This document shows positions 25,106 through 34,067 of a DNA stretch of 38,920 nucleotides, piece by piece. This DNA comes from Bacteroidota bacterium (GTDB lineage: Bacteria; Bacteroidota; Ignavibacteria; Kryptoniales; JAKASW01): the NCBI GenBank assembly GCA_021825585.1, contig JAKAGT010000014.1, forward strand, positions 87,129-126,048, given 5' to 3'. Position 1 is the stretch's first letter. Every line of letters begins with the position of its first letter. The notes beneath the pieces were generated by a model, which did no database searches, was not told where the DNA came from, and saw nothing but the letters and a program-made list of their open reading frames with translations. The translations under genes were made by a program, and so were the position numbers.

Positions 25106-26269
25106 ATGAAAACGATACGCGAAGAAAATTCCCTTCTTATCAAAAGCTGGTGCAACGAACCCGGGGAGGGGGCGCTTGAACAGGCGAGGCACCTTGCTCG
25201 CTTCCCGTTCGCGTTCAAACAGGTGTGCCTGATGCCCGATACGCACCAGGGCTATGGGATGCCGATAGGCGGCGTGATCGCGACTGAAGATGTCATAATC
25301 CCCAATGCCGTCGGTGTCGACATAGGCTGCGGAATGTGCGCCGTCAGGACTTCGCTGACTGAAATCCGGCCCGAGACTCTGAAGGAAATAATGTCGGAGA
25401 TCAGGCGGGCCATCCCGGTCGGCTTTGCACATCACAAGGAACCGCAGGACAAGACACTGATGCCGGAGTTGAAGGGCAATAGCCGTATCGTGGAGCAGGA
25501 ATATGAATCCGCTCTTACGCAGATCGGCACGCTGGGAGGAGGCAATCATTTCATCGAGATTCAAAAAGGGGATGATGGCCTTATCTGGATAATGATCCAC
25601 TCGGGGAGCCGCAACATCGGCTTGAAGAACGCCGAGTTTTACAACAAACTTGCGGTTGCATTTTCCGAGAAGCAGGATCCGGCGATTCCGAAGGGATGGC
25701 AGCTGGCTTACCTGCCCGTCGATGCAGAAGCAGGTGATTCATACAGGCGCGAGATGCAGTATTGCATAGAGTTTGCATTCGCAAACCGAAAGCTGATGAT
25801 GGACAGGATAAGAGGGATTGTTCACGACTGCACTTCAGGATCTGCCTCGTTTGACGACATGATAAATATCGCCCACAACTACGCCCGGCTCGAGCACCAT
25901 TTCGGAAGAGATGTCTGGGTGCATAGGAAAGGGGCAACGTCCGCATACGAGGGGGAAATCGGTATCATACCGGGTTCACAGGGAACGCCGAGTTATATCG
26001 TGAGAGGGAAGGGTAATCCGGAATCGTTCATGAGCTGCAGTCATGGTGCCGGAAGAAAAATGGGACGGAACGAGGCGAGAAGGTCATTGAATCTCCGTGA
26101 AGAGCTGCGCAAGCTGGAAGAGCGCGGGATACTTCATGCTATCCGCGGAGTTGGGGATCTCGACGAAGCAAGCGGCGCGTATAAGGACATCGACGTGGTA
26201 ATGAGAGAGCAGGAAGACCTTGTCGAGCCGATTGTGAAACTGGAGCCGCTGGCTGTTGTCAAAGGTTGA
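25106..26269 (+). CDS. rtcB: RtcB-family RNA ligase
   Basis: RtcB joins RNA ends carrying 2',3'-cyclic phosphate or 3'-phosphate to 5'-hydroxyl ends, using GTP and Mn, in tRNA or rRNA repair. The 387-residue protein has the N-terminal PDTHQGYGMPIGGVIAT (about 44-60), the metal-binding Cys in VGVDIGCGM, GGGNHFIEIQ and MIHSGSRNIG with metal-binding His residues, and the active-site His that becomes guanylylated in SCSHGAGRKMGR (about 310-321). It is about 20 residues shorter than E. coli RtcB. CAGGAG lies about 9 bases before the ATG. No rtcA or RtcR regulator is adjacent. Confidence 0.93.
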   Translation: MKTIREENSLLIKSWCNEPGEGALEQARHLARFPFAFKQVCLMPDTHQGYGMPIGGVIATEDVIIPNAVGVDIGCGMCAVRTSLTEIRPETLKEIMSEIRRAIPVGFAHHKEPQDKTLMPELKGNSRIVEQEYESALTQIGTLGGGNHFIEIQKGDDGLIWIMIHSGSRNIGLKNAEFYNKLAVAFSEKQDPAIPKGWQLAYLPVDAEAGDSYRREMQYCIEFAFANRKLMMDRIRGIVHDCTSGSASFDDMINIAHNYARLEHHFGRDVWVHRKGATSAYEGEIGIIPGSQGTPSYIVRGKGNPESFMSCSHGAGRKMGRNEARRSLNLREELRKLEERGILHAIRGVGDLDEASGAYKDIDVVMREQEDLVEPIVKLEPLAVVKG

Positions 26270-26407
26270 GTCGGCGAATTCGCAGGTTGCAGATCTCCTG
26301 TATGCCGCAGCCCTTTCTCCGTTCCACAGTTTACGTCGACCTACCGCCAGCGCTTGACTTTGCGGAGGATATGCCGCTATCCTTCAGAGTGAAATCAGGA
26401 GTGAACG

Positions 26408-26953
26408 ATGAATGTTGAGGTGAAGTTCACATATAAAGATTTGCTCTCCGCACCTGACGACCGCAATCGGTATGAAATATTCGGCGGAGAACTAATCTTA
26501 AGCCCTGCCCCCAGTCTTGAACACCAGAGAGTGATTAAGAACCTTGTCAGGATTATGATCGAGTACGCAGAAGGCCAAAATTTCGGGAAGGTGCTCTTTG
26601 CGCCGCGGGACGTTTATTTCAGCGACACTACGGTTGTCGAACCGGATATCCTCTTCGTTTCGGATGCTCGCCGGGATATCATGGACAAGGACAAGGCGAA
26701 CGGCGCGCCCGATTTCATCGCGGAGATCATCTCTGAGTCGACCGAATCCCGCGACAGGGATTTCAAGTATAGGCTTTATGCAAGGGAAGGCGTAAAGGAG
26801 TACTGGATAGTTGACCCGAATGCCAAATCAATTGAGGTTTACCATCTGGAATCCGGCGGATTCAAGCAGGTCGGTAAATTCGTTGGAGAAAACAGGATTC
26901 TCTCACCGTATTTCAGCGGCATGGAGCTGAAGGCGAATCAGGTCTTCGAGTAA
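26408..26953 (+). CDS. Uma2 family (DUF820) nuclease-fold protein
   Basis: A 181-residue Uma2/DUF820 protein with a PD-(D/E)XK-type core: the N-terminal YEIFGGELILSPAPSLEHQR, then VVEPDILFVS (acidic centre), PDFIAEIISEST and VKEYWIVDPNAKSIEVY. The family is abundant in cyanobacteria and Bacteroidota, where its role is unsettled and often tied to mobile or selfish DNA. ATG 26408 follows AGGAGTGAACG. It is a single gene, convergent with the DUF2723 gene 69 bp away. Confidence 0.9.
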   Translation: MNVEVKFTYKDLLSAPDDRNRYEIFGGELILSPAPSLEHQRVIKNLVRIMIEYAEGQNFGKVLFAPRDVYFSDTTVVEPDILFVSDARRDIMDKDKANGAPDFIAEIISESTESRDRDFKYRLYAREGVKEYWIVDPNAKSIEVYHLESGGFKQVGKFVGENRILSPYFSGMELKANQVFE

Positions 26954-27022
26954 CCGATTTTCCTCATTTGCCTTTCAGTCTCCGAACTTCTCACCCGCAT
27001 ATCTCCTTCTCTTCTCGCTTTG

Positions 27023-29782
27023 TTACTTCATCTTGCCGGAATGAGGCACATCCTTCCTCTTCATAATCTCTTCGAGCCAGGCGATTCGCTCGTCGATCCC
27101 TCGCGCATTTGGATACATTTCCTTTGCCTGTCTCAGAAGCGCTATCGACTCACGATACCTTCCCTCCATTTCGTACAACCCTAGAAGCACGGCGTATGGA
27201 TTTGTCCCTCGCTGCTCGTCGAACGGATTGTCGGCTATTGCTGCAAGTGCCTCCTTCTCGCACAAGCTCGCATACTTTTTAAATGAGAGCGTGTCACCGG
27301 CCGCAAAATACAGCCTTGATATGTCGCTCATGGAGGAATAATCCAGCGGCACCGCCTTGACTGGAATTCTCTCTTCCATCGTATCCAGCGTCGCTACGCA
27401 TCGGCGGTTCTCTCCGTTTTCCTGATAGTGTGAGGCGAGCAGCATGAAGGAATCCCTTATCACCGAGATCAGACCTCTCGTGTTGTCGTCGTAATAAACT
27501 CCGCGCTTGTCGAGCCCCTCGTAGATGAAGCCGAAGTGCGGCCCTGTGCGGACAGCGTTGGAACCGTTGAACAGGCATTTGCATGTTATTGGGGCATCCA
27601 CGTTCGCGTAATAATAGCCGCTGTGAAATACGGGGGTGAGCTCATACACGAGTCCCTCCCTCACGAGAAAACCCTGCAAGCCGACCATGTCCGACGGGGC
27701 TACAGTTGCCGCAAAACAGATGGGGCGCTGCCACCTGTTCGTTTGGACTATGTTGTTGACGATCACGTCCTGGACTCGCAACGCTCTGAAGTCACCCTGC
27801 CCCAGCGTGGGATTGACGGTGTACCGGATGCAGCCCTTGCCGGTTACTGAAGTATCCGCAATGTCAAACCTCTTGTACACTTGCTTCGGTACATCGAGCC
27901 TCATGGATCTTTGAGCCCACTGCACGCCGCCGGCAGCAGCAATCTCTCTTATCTCCGTATCCGGCAGGCTTATAGGTACTCTCATTGCGTTGTGCGGTGT
28001 TTCATGTTTAAGCTGCAGAGGATACCAATCCGTGTTTGCGAGACTGAGGCAGACTATCCGGACGTCGGTTCTCACGCCTAGCGCCTCCTGCAGGTACCAA
28101 AGAGGGAACGTGTCGTTGTCCCCGCCCGTGAAGAGGATGGCGTTCGGCTTGCATGACTGGAGGATGTCGTAAGAAACGTCGAAAGGCGCATAGTCGTCAT
28201 GCCTGTCGTGACTGAAGAGATTTTGCCGGAACATGTTGAACGGCACTGCCGCGAATATTGCCAATGCGATAATACCGATACCCGCAGCTTTCAGCTTCTT
28301 GTTCCGAACAGCATCGGCCGCATAGTCTATCATACCCGAAGCGCCGATTCCGATCCAAAGGGCAATCGTGAAGAAAGCCCCAACGAAGAAGTAGTCCCGT
28401 TCCCTTGGCTGCGGATCCGCCATATTGAAATAAACGACCAGCGCAAGCCCCATTACTGCAAAGAGTATCAGGAATGCCAGGGCGAATTTCCAGTCTCGCC
28501 TGAAATGATACCATAGTCCGATCAACGCAATTATGAGAGGAATCGCAAAGTATCTGGTGGGGAAGCCCTTCTCGCCGCCCGTCCATCGCATCGACGATTT
28601 GAATATTGCAACTGGAGCATCTTTTATGTCCCCCGATCTCCCGACGAAGTTGAAGCCGACATAACGAAGGAACATGTGACTAAGCTGATACGACAGGAAG
28701 TAATCCCAGTCGGATGAATACGTCGCATAATTACGCTGGGCAGTCGGATCGGGGCTCCACCTTCGCGGCCAGAAAAGAGGCTGCTTTCCGTATTGCTCCC
28801 TGTCCAGATAACCCGCGAGGTTGTGCATACTGCCGGGAGCATTTTCGTTGATTGCCGGATGTGAGTTCGCGCGGATGTATACAAGTGCGTAAGTGGAATA
28901 GCCAAGCAGGACGAACAGTCCTGCCATGAGGGTCATGCTCAACGCCCATCGCCTCGCCCGTTCCGCCTTGTACGCGGAATATGCCGCTGCCGCGATTATT
29001 GCAAACGTTATCACTTTGACTAACGAGCTGTTGTTCATGTCGATCGGACCGAGGCTGAATTTCCCGGAAAGGCCGACCACAACCCACTTGACGATTCCAG
29101 GGTAGATTACCAGGAATCCGAGTATCATCGCAAGCGTGAACTTCAGAAATCTCTTCCACGCAAACTCGTAATATCTGAAGTAGATGAGGATTCCGATCGT
29201 GAAAAAGGGGAGCAAACAGAGCTGGTGAACCCCGATCGAAAGTCCCAGGAGGTAGGCGATAAGGAGCAAGTGTTCATGGCTGCCGCCTTTCCCGGATTTC
29301 TCGAACCAGACGAGAGTGAGCCATAGGACCAGCGAGACAAAGAGTATGCTTGAGGCGAAGAGGCTGGATTCGACGGCGTCGAACCAGAACGTGTCGGACA
29401 CCGCGTAACTAAGGGCCCCGATCGCTGCCGACCCGAATACTACCATGCCGTTTGTTGGATCGGAAGGAAATCCTTTCCATCTCGATAAAACCCTGACTTC
29501 TATGAGATAGAGAAACATTATCGTGAGGGCGCTTGCCAATGAAGAAAGAAGGTTATACCTGAATGCCGGGTTGCTCAGGAAGGGCACCATATCGGCGATG
29601 CGTCCGGCGAGCGTGAAGAGTGGAGCACCGGGCGGATGAGGAACCTCGAGAGCCGGAGCTGTTGCGGCGTATTCCGCACAATCCCAGTAGGCTACGGTCG
29701 GCTGAGCCGTCGACGAATACAAGCCGAGGGTCAGCAGGAAAACTCCCGCGGCGATATACCTGTTGATAGTCTTCCAGTTCAT
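27023..29782 (-). CDS. DUF2723 large membrane protein (putative O-glycosyltransferase)
   Basis: A 919-residue protein of the DUF2723 family. The N-terminal half carries about 11 to 12 membrane segments and the GT-C-like first loop YWDCAEYAATAPALEVPHPP (about 31-50), where the acidic DCAE pair is the expected catalytic element. The C-terminal half (about 540-900) is periplasmic, with LFTGGDNDTFPLWYLQEALG and a final TPR-like helix pair (LLGLYEMEGRYRESIALLR). The family resembles protein O-mannosyltransferases and is typical of Bacteroidota and their relatives, so glycosylation of secreted proteins is a reasonable inference. GGAG lies 7 bases before the ATG. It is transcribed apart from its neighbours. 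Confidence 0.88.
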   Translation of the reverse strand: MNWKTINRYIAAGVFLLTLGLYSSTAQPTVAYWDCAEYAATAPALEVPHPPGAPLFTLAGRIADMVPFLSNPAFRYNLLSSLASALTIMFLYLIEVRVLSRWKGFPSDPTNGMVVFGSAAIGALSYAVSDTFWFDAVESSLFASSILFVSLVLWLTLVWFEKSGKGGSHEHLLLIAYLLGLSIGVHQLCLLPFFTIGILIYFRYYEFAWKRFLKFTLAMILGFLVIYPGIVKWVVVGLSGKFSLGPIDMNNSSLVKVITFAIIAAAAYSAYKAERARRWALSMTLMAGLFVLLGYSTYALVYIRANSHPAINENAPGSMHNLAGYLDREQYGKQPLFWPRRWSPDPTAQRNYATYSSDWDYFLSYQLSHMFLRYVGFNFVGRSGDIKDAPVAIFKSSMRWTGGEKGFPTRYFAIPLIIALIGLWYHFRRDWKFALAFLILFAVMGLALVVYFNMADPQPRERDYFFVGAFFTIALWIGIGASGMIDYAADAVRNKKLKAAGIGIIALAIFAAVPFNMFRQNLFSHDRHDDYAPFDVSYDILQSCKPNAILFTGGDNDTFPLWYLQEALGVRTDVRIVCLSLANTDWYPLQLKHETPHNAMRVPISLPDTEIREIAAAGGVQWAQRSMRLDVPKQVYKRFDIADTSVTGKGCIRYTVNPTLGQGDFRALRVQDVIVNNIVQTNRWQRPICFAATVAPSDMVGLQGFLVREGLVYELTPVFHSGYYYANVDAPITCKCLFNGSNAVRTGPHFGFIYEGLDKRGVYYDDNTRGLISVIRDSFMLLASHYQENGENRRCVATLDTMEERIPVKAVPLDYSSMSDISRLYFAAGDTLSFKKYASLCEKEALAAIADNPFDEQRGTNPYAVLLGLYEMEGRYRESIALLRQAKEMYPNARGIDERIAWLEEIMKRKDVPHSGKMK

Positions 29783-29931
29783 GATTCTTCTCCAATCTGC
29801 ATTTCCGTGATACGGAGAATGCCGGTCAAGACGTTTTCGGTTTGGATGTGGTTTGACTGGAGGGAACCCGCTATATGAGTGAGAAGAGACATAGCCCTTC
29901 CGGTTCCCTGATCAGATGCTGGAGCTGTAGA

Positions 29932-30411
29932 CTATTTCCTTGTTTCGAGGTATTCGCGGGTGTGGGAGGGTGTATCCACGTGGACGCACGTCGAAAGAGA
30001 TGCACGGTCAAGGGAAGTAGGAATTGTGTTTGCCGCTGAAGCCGATCTGTTCTCCGATGCCAATCGCCCGCGGTGGTTATCCGATGTGACCGCAAGGCTC
30101 GGACTGATGGCCTGCAGCCCATCGTCCGGCTGCCTCGGGGAGTTTTGTTTTCTGAGCAGAATGTCATCGATCACGACGAGCGTGTAGTCCCGCTTCGCGT
30201 CGTTCAGCATCGCGTATCGGAAGGGAACCTCCCCGCCTTTTAGCGCAGCAAGATTCGGTGTATAGCTCCGAACATGCCCGATCAGGTCAGAATCCCATCC
30301 TTCAGGCAGATTACGCTGAGGATTTGTCCGAAGCTCCCTTGCGGACGACGGTACCGCCAGGAGGGTGAAGGCAACAAGCGACAATAAAGCCGATGTGACG
30401 TATCTACTCAT
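29932..30411 (-). CDS. Small secreted protein of unknown function
   Basis: I do not recognise a family. The 159-residue product begins with a good Sec signal peptide (MSRYVTSALLSLVAFTLLAV, then a likely cut after PSSA). A mature region of about 70 plausible residues follows, with LPEGWDSDLIGHVRSYTPNL and YTLVVIDDILL. The last 60 residues are Ser/Arg/Thr-rich and look less protein-like, so the real gene may be shorter or frameshifted late. It is divergent from the MarR gene, so the 124-bp spacer holds both promoters. Confidence 0.5.
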   Translation of the reverse strand: MSRYVTSALLSLVAFTLLAVPSSARELRTNPQRNLPEGWDSDLIGHVRSYTPNLAALKGGEVPFRYAMLNDAKRDYTLVVIDDILLRKQNSPRQPDDGLQAISPSLAVTSDNHRGRLASENRSASAANTIPTSLDRASLSTCVHVDTPSHTREYLETRK

Positions 30412-30472
30412 GCTTCTGTTTCTTCTATGTTACAGGAAAGCCTGGAGCAAGTCAACCCCATGCAATCGACTC

Positions 30473-30503
30473 TTGACATACTAGTACTAATTCGTTATAT
30501 TAG
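30473..30503 (+). promoter_or_regulatory. Near-consensus sigma-70-type promoter with inverted-repeat operator for marR
   Basis: TTGACA (30473-30478), a 17-bp spacer and TATATT (30496-30501) form an almost ideal promoter, 35 bp before the MarR start. Between and over the boxes lie the palindrome ACTAGT (30480-30485) and the inverted pair CTAAT (30487-30491) / ATTAG (30499-30503). MarR proteins commonly repress their own promoter through such sites, so this is the likely operator. Confidence 0.65.
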
Positions 30504-30535
30504 AATTCGAAAGATATTAATTAGGAATATGCGGA

Positions 30536-31003
30536 ATGAGTACGACGAGGAAATACGGCAAGAAGGCCGAGCAGGCGCTGGACCTCTGGGTCAAGCTGGC
30601 AAGGGCGTCAAATACGATGTCTACTCTGACCGTCCGCGACATCGCCACTTATGGCCTGACGGAGGCACAATTCGGCGTGATTGAAGCGCTCGGGCATCTT
30701 GGACCGATGAAGATCGGCGAACTCTGCTCCAAGAACCTGTCGTCGGGAGGGAATATGACCGTCGTGGTCGATAACCTTTCGAAAGAAGGTCTGGTCGAAA
30801 GGAAGCAGGCCGAGGACGATCGTCGAGCGTACGTAATCGAACTAACGGAGAAGGGAACAAAGCTGTTTCAGGACATTTTTCCCAGGCATGCGAAGTTCGT
30901 CACTGATCTGGTTCATTCCGCACTTAGTGACGAAGAGATGATGAAGCTCGCCGCACTCCTGAAGAAACTCGGTCTCACTCTCAAACAGAGACTCCAGGTA
31001 TAG
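30536..31003 (+). CDS. MarR-family transcriptional regulator
   Basis: A 155-residue winged-helix repressor. The helix-turn-helix region is TEAQFGVIEALGHLGPMKIG (about 42-61) with LSSGGNMTVVVDNLSKEGLV as recognition helix (about 67-86), and the wing carries the family signature ERKQAEDDRRAYVIELT. The flanking helices form the dimer interface. It resembles the MarR subgroup found before YceI and flavin or quinone reductases, which react to oxidants or phenolic compounds. The genes behind it, an FMN reductase remnant and a yceI-type gene, fit this. It probably controls itself and them from the promoter at 30473. Confidence 0.9.
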   Translation: MSTTRKYGKKAEQALDLWVKLARASNTMSTLTVRDIATYGLTEAQFGVIEALGHLGPMKIGELCSKNLSSGGNMTVVVDNLSKEGLVERKQAEDDRRAYVIELTEKGTKLFQDIFPRHAKFVTDLVHSALSDEEMMKLAALLKKLGLTLKQRLQV

Positions 31004-31032
31004 CTGGATATACACAGAAGGACAAATCAAAC

Positions 31033-31295
31033 ATGAGAGATGAACTGCGTTTTGTAGGAATTTCAGGAAGTCTGAGAAGAGAATCGTATAACACGAAGCG
31101 ATATTCCAGTTCCTGAACATGACGCCTGTAAATAAACCGGAAGTTCTCGTGGCCCGGGCCCAGCGCAAGTTCGATGCCAGCGGCCGTCTCACCGACGAAC
31201 CAACGATATTGATCGTCCGCCAGCAACTCGCAGAACTCAGGAAGCTGGCGAGACATGCGAAGATTGTGAAAGAATTAACAACAGAGAATAACTAG
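31033..31295 (+). pseudogene. NAD(P)H-dependent FMN reductase with internal deletion
   Basis: The ATG at 31033 begins MRDELRFVGISGSLRRESYN, the flavodoxin-like N-terminus with the FMN-phosphate loop GISGSLRRESYNT of this family. After 22 residues the frame goes off and stops (TGA). In another frame, starting within about 15 bases, comes the family's C-terminus: FLNMTPVNKPEVLVARAQRK, then FDASGRLTDEPTI and RQQLAELRKLA, ending at TAG 31293-31295. Intact proteins have about 180 residues; here roughly 100 residues in the middle are missing, including the second flavin loop. It is thus a dead gene made by an internal deletion that also changed the frame. It lies between the MarR and YceI genes. 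Confidence 0.85.
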
Positions 31296-31315
31296 CCACC
31301 GAAAGGACAAGCAAA

Positions 31316-31861
31316 ATGGCAGTCTGGAAAATAGACCCGGTCCATTCCGAGATTAAATTCAAAGTGAGACACCTTGTTGTCTCGAGCGTGACAGGACAGT
31401 TCAATAATTTTGACGCGACGGTAGAGGCTGATAAGCCCGACTTCTCCGACGCCAAGATTCAGTTTGAAGCGGAAGTCAACAGCATAAGCACAAAGAACGA
31501 ACAGCGGGACGGTCACCTGAAGTCCGCGGATTTCTTTGATGCGGCAAACTATCCGAAGATGACGTTTGTGTCGCGCTCCGTCGTGAAGAAGAGCGACGAT
31601 GAATATGAAATCGTCGGTGACCTTGCTATCCGGGGCGTAACGAAACCGATCAAGCTTACCGCAATCTACAACGGAACGGTGAAGGGCTTCGGCGGTACGG
31701 AAGTCTCCGGTTTTGAGATCAGGGGGAAGGTCAACCGCTTCGATTACGGTCTTCAGTGGAACGGATTGACCGAGACCGGTGGAGTGGTGGTCGGCGATGA
31801 GGTGAAGCTTGAAATCGAAGCCGAGCTGAACCGCGCGCAGGGCGCAAAACAGGCCGCCTGA
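31316..31861 (+). CDS. YceI family protein (lipocalin-like isoprenoid-binding fold)
   Basis: A 181-residue YceI protein: MAVWKIDPVHSEIKFKVRHL at the start (strand one with the family's DPxHS), then FEAEVNSISTKNEQRDGHLK, SADFFDAANYPKMTFVS, GDLAIRGVTKPIKL and the closing VGDEVKLEIEAEL. The family forms a beta-barrel that binds polyprenoid chains and is often induced by stress or high pH. There is no signal peptide, so this copy is cytosolic, unlike E. coli YceI. AAAGGACAAGCAAA precedes the ATG. It is read after marR and the dead FMN reductase, very likely in the same unit. Confidence 0.95.
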   Translation: MAVWKIDPVHSEIKFKVRHLVVSSVTGQFNNFDATVEADKPDFSDAKIQFEAEVNSISTKNEQRDGHLKSADFFDAANYPKMTFVSRSVVKKSDDEYEIVGDLAIRGVTKPIKLTAIYNGTVKGFGGTEVSGFEIRGKVNRFDYGLQWNGLTETGGVVVGDEVKLEIEAELNRAQGAKQAA

Positions 31862-31888
31862 AGAAAATCATGGAATCTATCCGCCCGG

Positions 31889-31952
31889 CCGCCGACTAAC
31901 CGGCGGGTGATTCCTCATAGCTCCGCCCGTCTGCGCACAACGCAGGCGGGCG
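31889..31952. terminator. Two GC-rich hairpins between convergent genes
   Basis: Just past the YceI gene lie CCGCCG-N6-CGGCGG (31889-31906) and a longer hairpin (31923-31952) with CCGCCCG and CTGCG pairing to CGCAG and CGGGCGG around a 5-base loop. The second ends close to the 3' side of the convergent beta-propeller gene. T runs are poor, so this may be a bidirectional stop or an mRNA-stabilising structure. Confidence 0.5.
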
Positions 31953-32031
31953 GCACTTCTTACGACATGGTTATCAACGGTAGGATAGCAGGAATCTCTG
32001 TCACTGGCCCGTCAACGCTCGAACAAGAGGC

Positions 32032-33330
32032 CTATTTCAGAAACAACATTCGCTTCACATCTGCGAACTTACCGGTCTTAAGCCGGTAGAAGTACACGCC
32101 GGAAGACAACGGGGATCCCGAATCACTCTTGCCGTCCCACTCGAACCGGTATGTGCCTTCGGGCTTCTCTCCCGAGAAAAGATTCCGGACCGCCCGGCCG
32201 AGCGCGTCATAGATTTCGACCTGGACGTACGAGCGATCCGCCAGGCTAAATTCGATCGTGGTCGTCGGATTGAACGGGTTGGGATAGTTTTGGAGGAGTC
32301 GGTAACCCTTCGGTCGCAGGCTTTCCGATGTTCTGACTCCCGTCTGAGTTGTCATTTTGTACGCGCGCACCGTGCCGTTGTAGGTATCAGTGACGTAGAA
32401 GCGCGAACCGTCAGGGGTTGCAGCGACGTTTGTTCCCCCCGCGGTGAATGTCTGTATGACCGAGTCGCCGGCAAGCGACACAACCAGCTTTTCGAATGCG
32501 CCTACAACGAACGCGTATTTGTCATCTTGCGAAATGGCGATATTCTGAAACGCAGTATTATGGGAAAGGGACGCTATCTTCTTTATTACGGATTTGGATT
32601 CAAGCGAGACGTGATCTACAGAATCGCCGTCAAAAAGAAGTACTTCATTCTTGTTATGGAACATGGCAACGCCGTACGAGCCGGAGATGCCGGCAATGCT
32701 CTGGACCTCTGACGTGCGTATATTCACCATCTTCGGAGAACCCAGAGTGTTTGTCGTAACGATGGCATACGTGGTGTCCGGCGAAAGTGCGATTCCATAC
32801 AGTTCGCCTGAAGTGCTGACTGGAATGAATGACGATCCTGAGGTCACCCCGGCAGCTTCAATCAGCCTCAAACCCTGGCCGGTACATGTCGAGCTCAGGT
32901 CGGGGAATACCGCGGTTCTGTCGTCCGGTGTCACGGCGATGCCGTACAATGTCGTGCCCGCGCAAGGGGCCGTGAATTGCCCTTTGACCGAATTGTTCGT
33001 CAGATCTATGAAAGCTACTTTGTGCGTCGTGGTCACTAATGCGGTAGAGTCATTCGGGCTTATCGCAACTCCTGTCGGGTAGTTTTCGATCGAACTGATA
33101 TCGATCCTGGATAGTGCGTAATCAGTTGTCGAGATCACAACCACTTCTCCGGGGTTCATGTTGTTGGTGACCACCAGTTTGTTCCCGTCTGAAGTTATGG
33201 CAATCCCCGTCGGATTTGTCCCGACTGTCATCACGGTGTCCAAAGCCCACTGTGTCTGTGAATGCGAGACGTTGTAGGCTGTGAACAGCAGCACGCATGC
33301 AACTGCTGGGATAAAAGGTAACCTGAACAT
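32032..33330 (-). CDS. Secreted YVTN-type beta-propeller protein with T9SS sorting domain
   Basis: A 432-residue exported protein. I take the ATG at 33330, because GGGAG lies 8 bases upstream and a Sec signal peptide starts there (MFRLPFIPAVACVLLFTAYN, cut near SHSQ). The body (about 25-330) contains repeated blades such as VGTNPTGIAITSDGNKLVVT and ATPDGSRFYVTDTYNGTVRA, as in YVTN/lactonase-like seven-blade propellers. The C-terminal 85 residues hold LLQNYPNPFNPTTTIEFSL, YDALGRAVRNL and SGVYFYRLKTGKF, the Por/type IX secretion sorting domain. It is therefore delivered to the cell surface or medium by the T9SS. The ligand or substrate is unknown. Confidence 0.9.
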   Translation of the reverse strand: MFRLPFIPAVACVLLFTAYNVSHSQTQWALDTVMTVGTNPTGIAITSDGNKLVVTNNMNPGEVVVISTTDYALSRIDISSIENYPTGVAISPNDSTALVTTTHKVAFIDLTNNSVKGQFTAPCAGTTLYGIAVTPDDRTAVFPDLSSTCTGQGLRLIEAAGVTSGSSFIPVSTSGELYGIALSPDTTYAIVTTNTLGSPKMVNIRTSEVQSIAGISGSYGVAMFHNKNEVLLFDGDSVDHVSLESKSVIKKIASLSHNTAFQNIAISQDDKYAFVVGAFEKLVVSLAGDSVIQTFTAGGTNVAATPDGSRFYVTDTYNGTVRAYKMTTQTGVRTSESLRPKGYRLLQNYPNPFNPTTTIEFSLADRSYVQVEIYDALGRAVRNLFSGEKPEGTYRFEWDGKSDSGSPLSSGVYFYRLKTGKFADVKRMLFLK

Positions 33331-34067
33331 TGTGTTTGCTCCCTTCGTCAAGGATGTTAAGTGCAATTATTCCGGCTACGAAATAGGTTGTTCGCTTATG
33401 AATCTCGATGGTGTGGAACGACGGCATAGATACCCGTTCCCTGTTTGGTCAAAGCCCGACTGATGGAAGAAATTAAATACTATGGTCGTGAAGTGCAACC
33501 GGAAGCCAGCTGTACAAGCCAATTCGCGGATGCAGGTTCAACAGCTCCGACAATTTGCGTGCTGATAATCTGTTTACTGCTGAACGCACCCCACTTGACA
33601 TTAACGATTGAATCCCCTAAAATTTGGTGTGTTTCGCGCCAGATAATTGACCCCCATAGAACCACTACCCTGAACAGAGTTCGCAACTGAGAATACCCCT
33701 GGACATGGTGTCGGACTGATACTTTGGTCAAGTTGGAATGATTGTTGAGCGAGCCCATCTGGGCTGGAAGAAATCATCCTGGGAGGCTTGAGGTATTGAG
33801 TCGTCTGCATGAGATTCCGGACTTTCGCGGGAAACCGGCCAATGACTGACCAGGCTGAGAAAGCGAGCCCTTTTCCCGGGTTTCCGGTTACCAAAAGACA
33901 CAAACCCGAGTCAGCCCATCTTACGATATCTCCTGTTTCACAGCTGGAAGGCGTTAGCACAATAAGCGGGGAATTTATTTCATTCATCAACGTGAAGGGA
34001 ACCCGTGCCGTATTAATCTTACTGATACAGTTGGGGCAAACATACGGAAGCGGCGGGGAGGGAATAT
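33331..34067. other. Long intergenic region before the peptide cassette
   Basis: More than 700 bp without a convincing gene. It has a good promoter pair (33595-33623), open frames on both strands without family resemblance (33601-33990 minus; 33809-34159 plus), and a stretch (about 33615-33660) with CGCGCCAGATAATTGACCCC that reminds me of the ends of some IS elements, which I cannot confirm. A short frame, SRLHEIPDFRGK (about 33798-33850), ends in a stop and may be part of a lost gene. Confidence 0.4.
33595..33623 (+). promoter_or_regulatory. Candidate sigma-70-type promoter upstream of the peptide cassette
   Basis: TTGACA (33595-33600), a 17-bp spacer and TAAAAT (33618-33623) match the bacterial consensus well and face the radical SAM cassette. 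It is about 445 bp before the first candidate start (34068), so a long leader would be needed; a nearer promoter may exist. It could instead be a relic of an inserted element. Confidence 0.35.

Noticed and set aside
33601-33990. Minus-strand frame of 129 codons and a possible IS end near 33615-33660
   Set aside because: No transposase motif (DDE, HTH) is visible and no matching inverted end was found.
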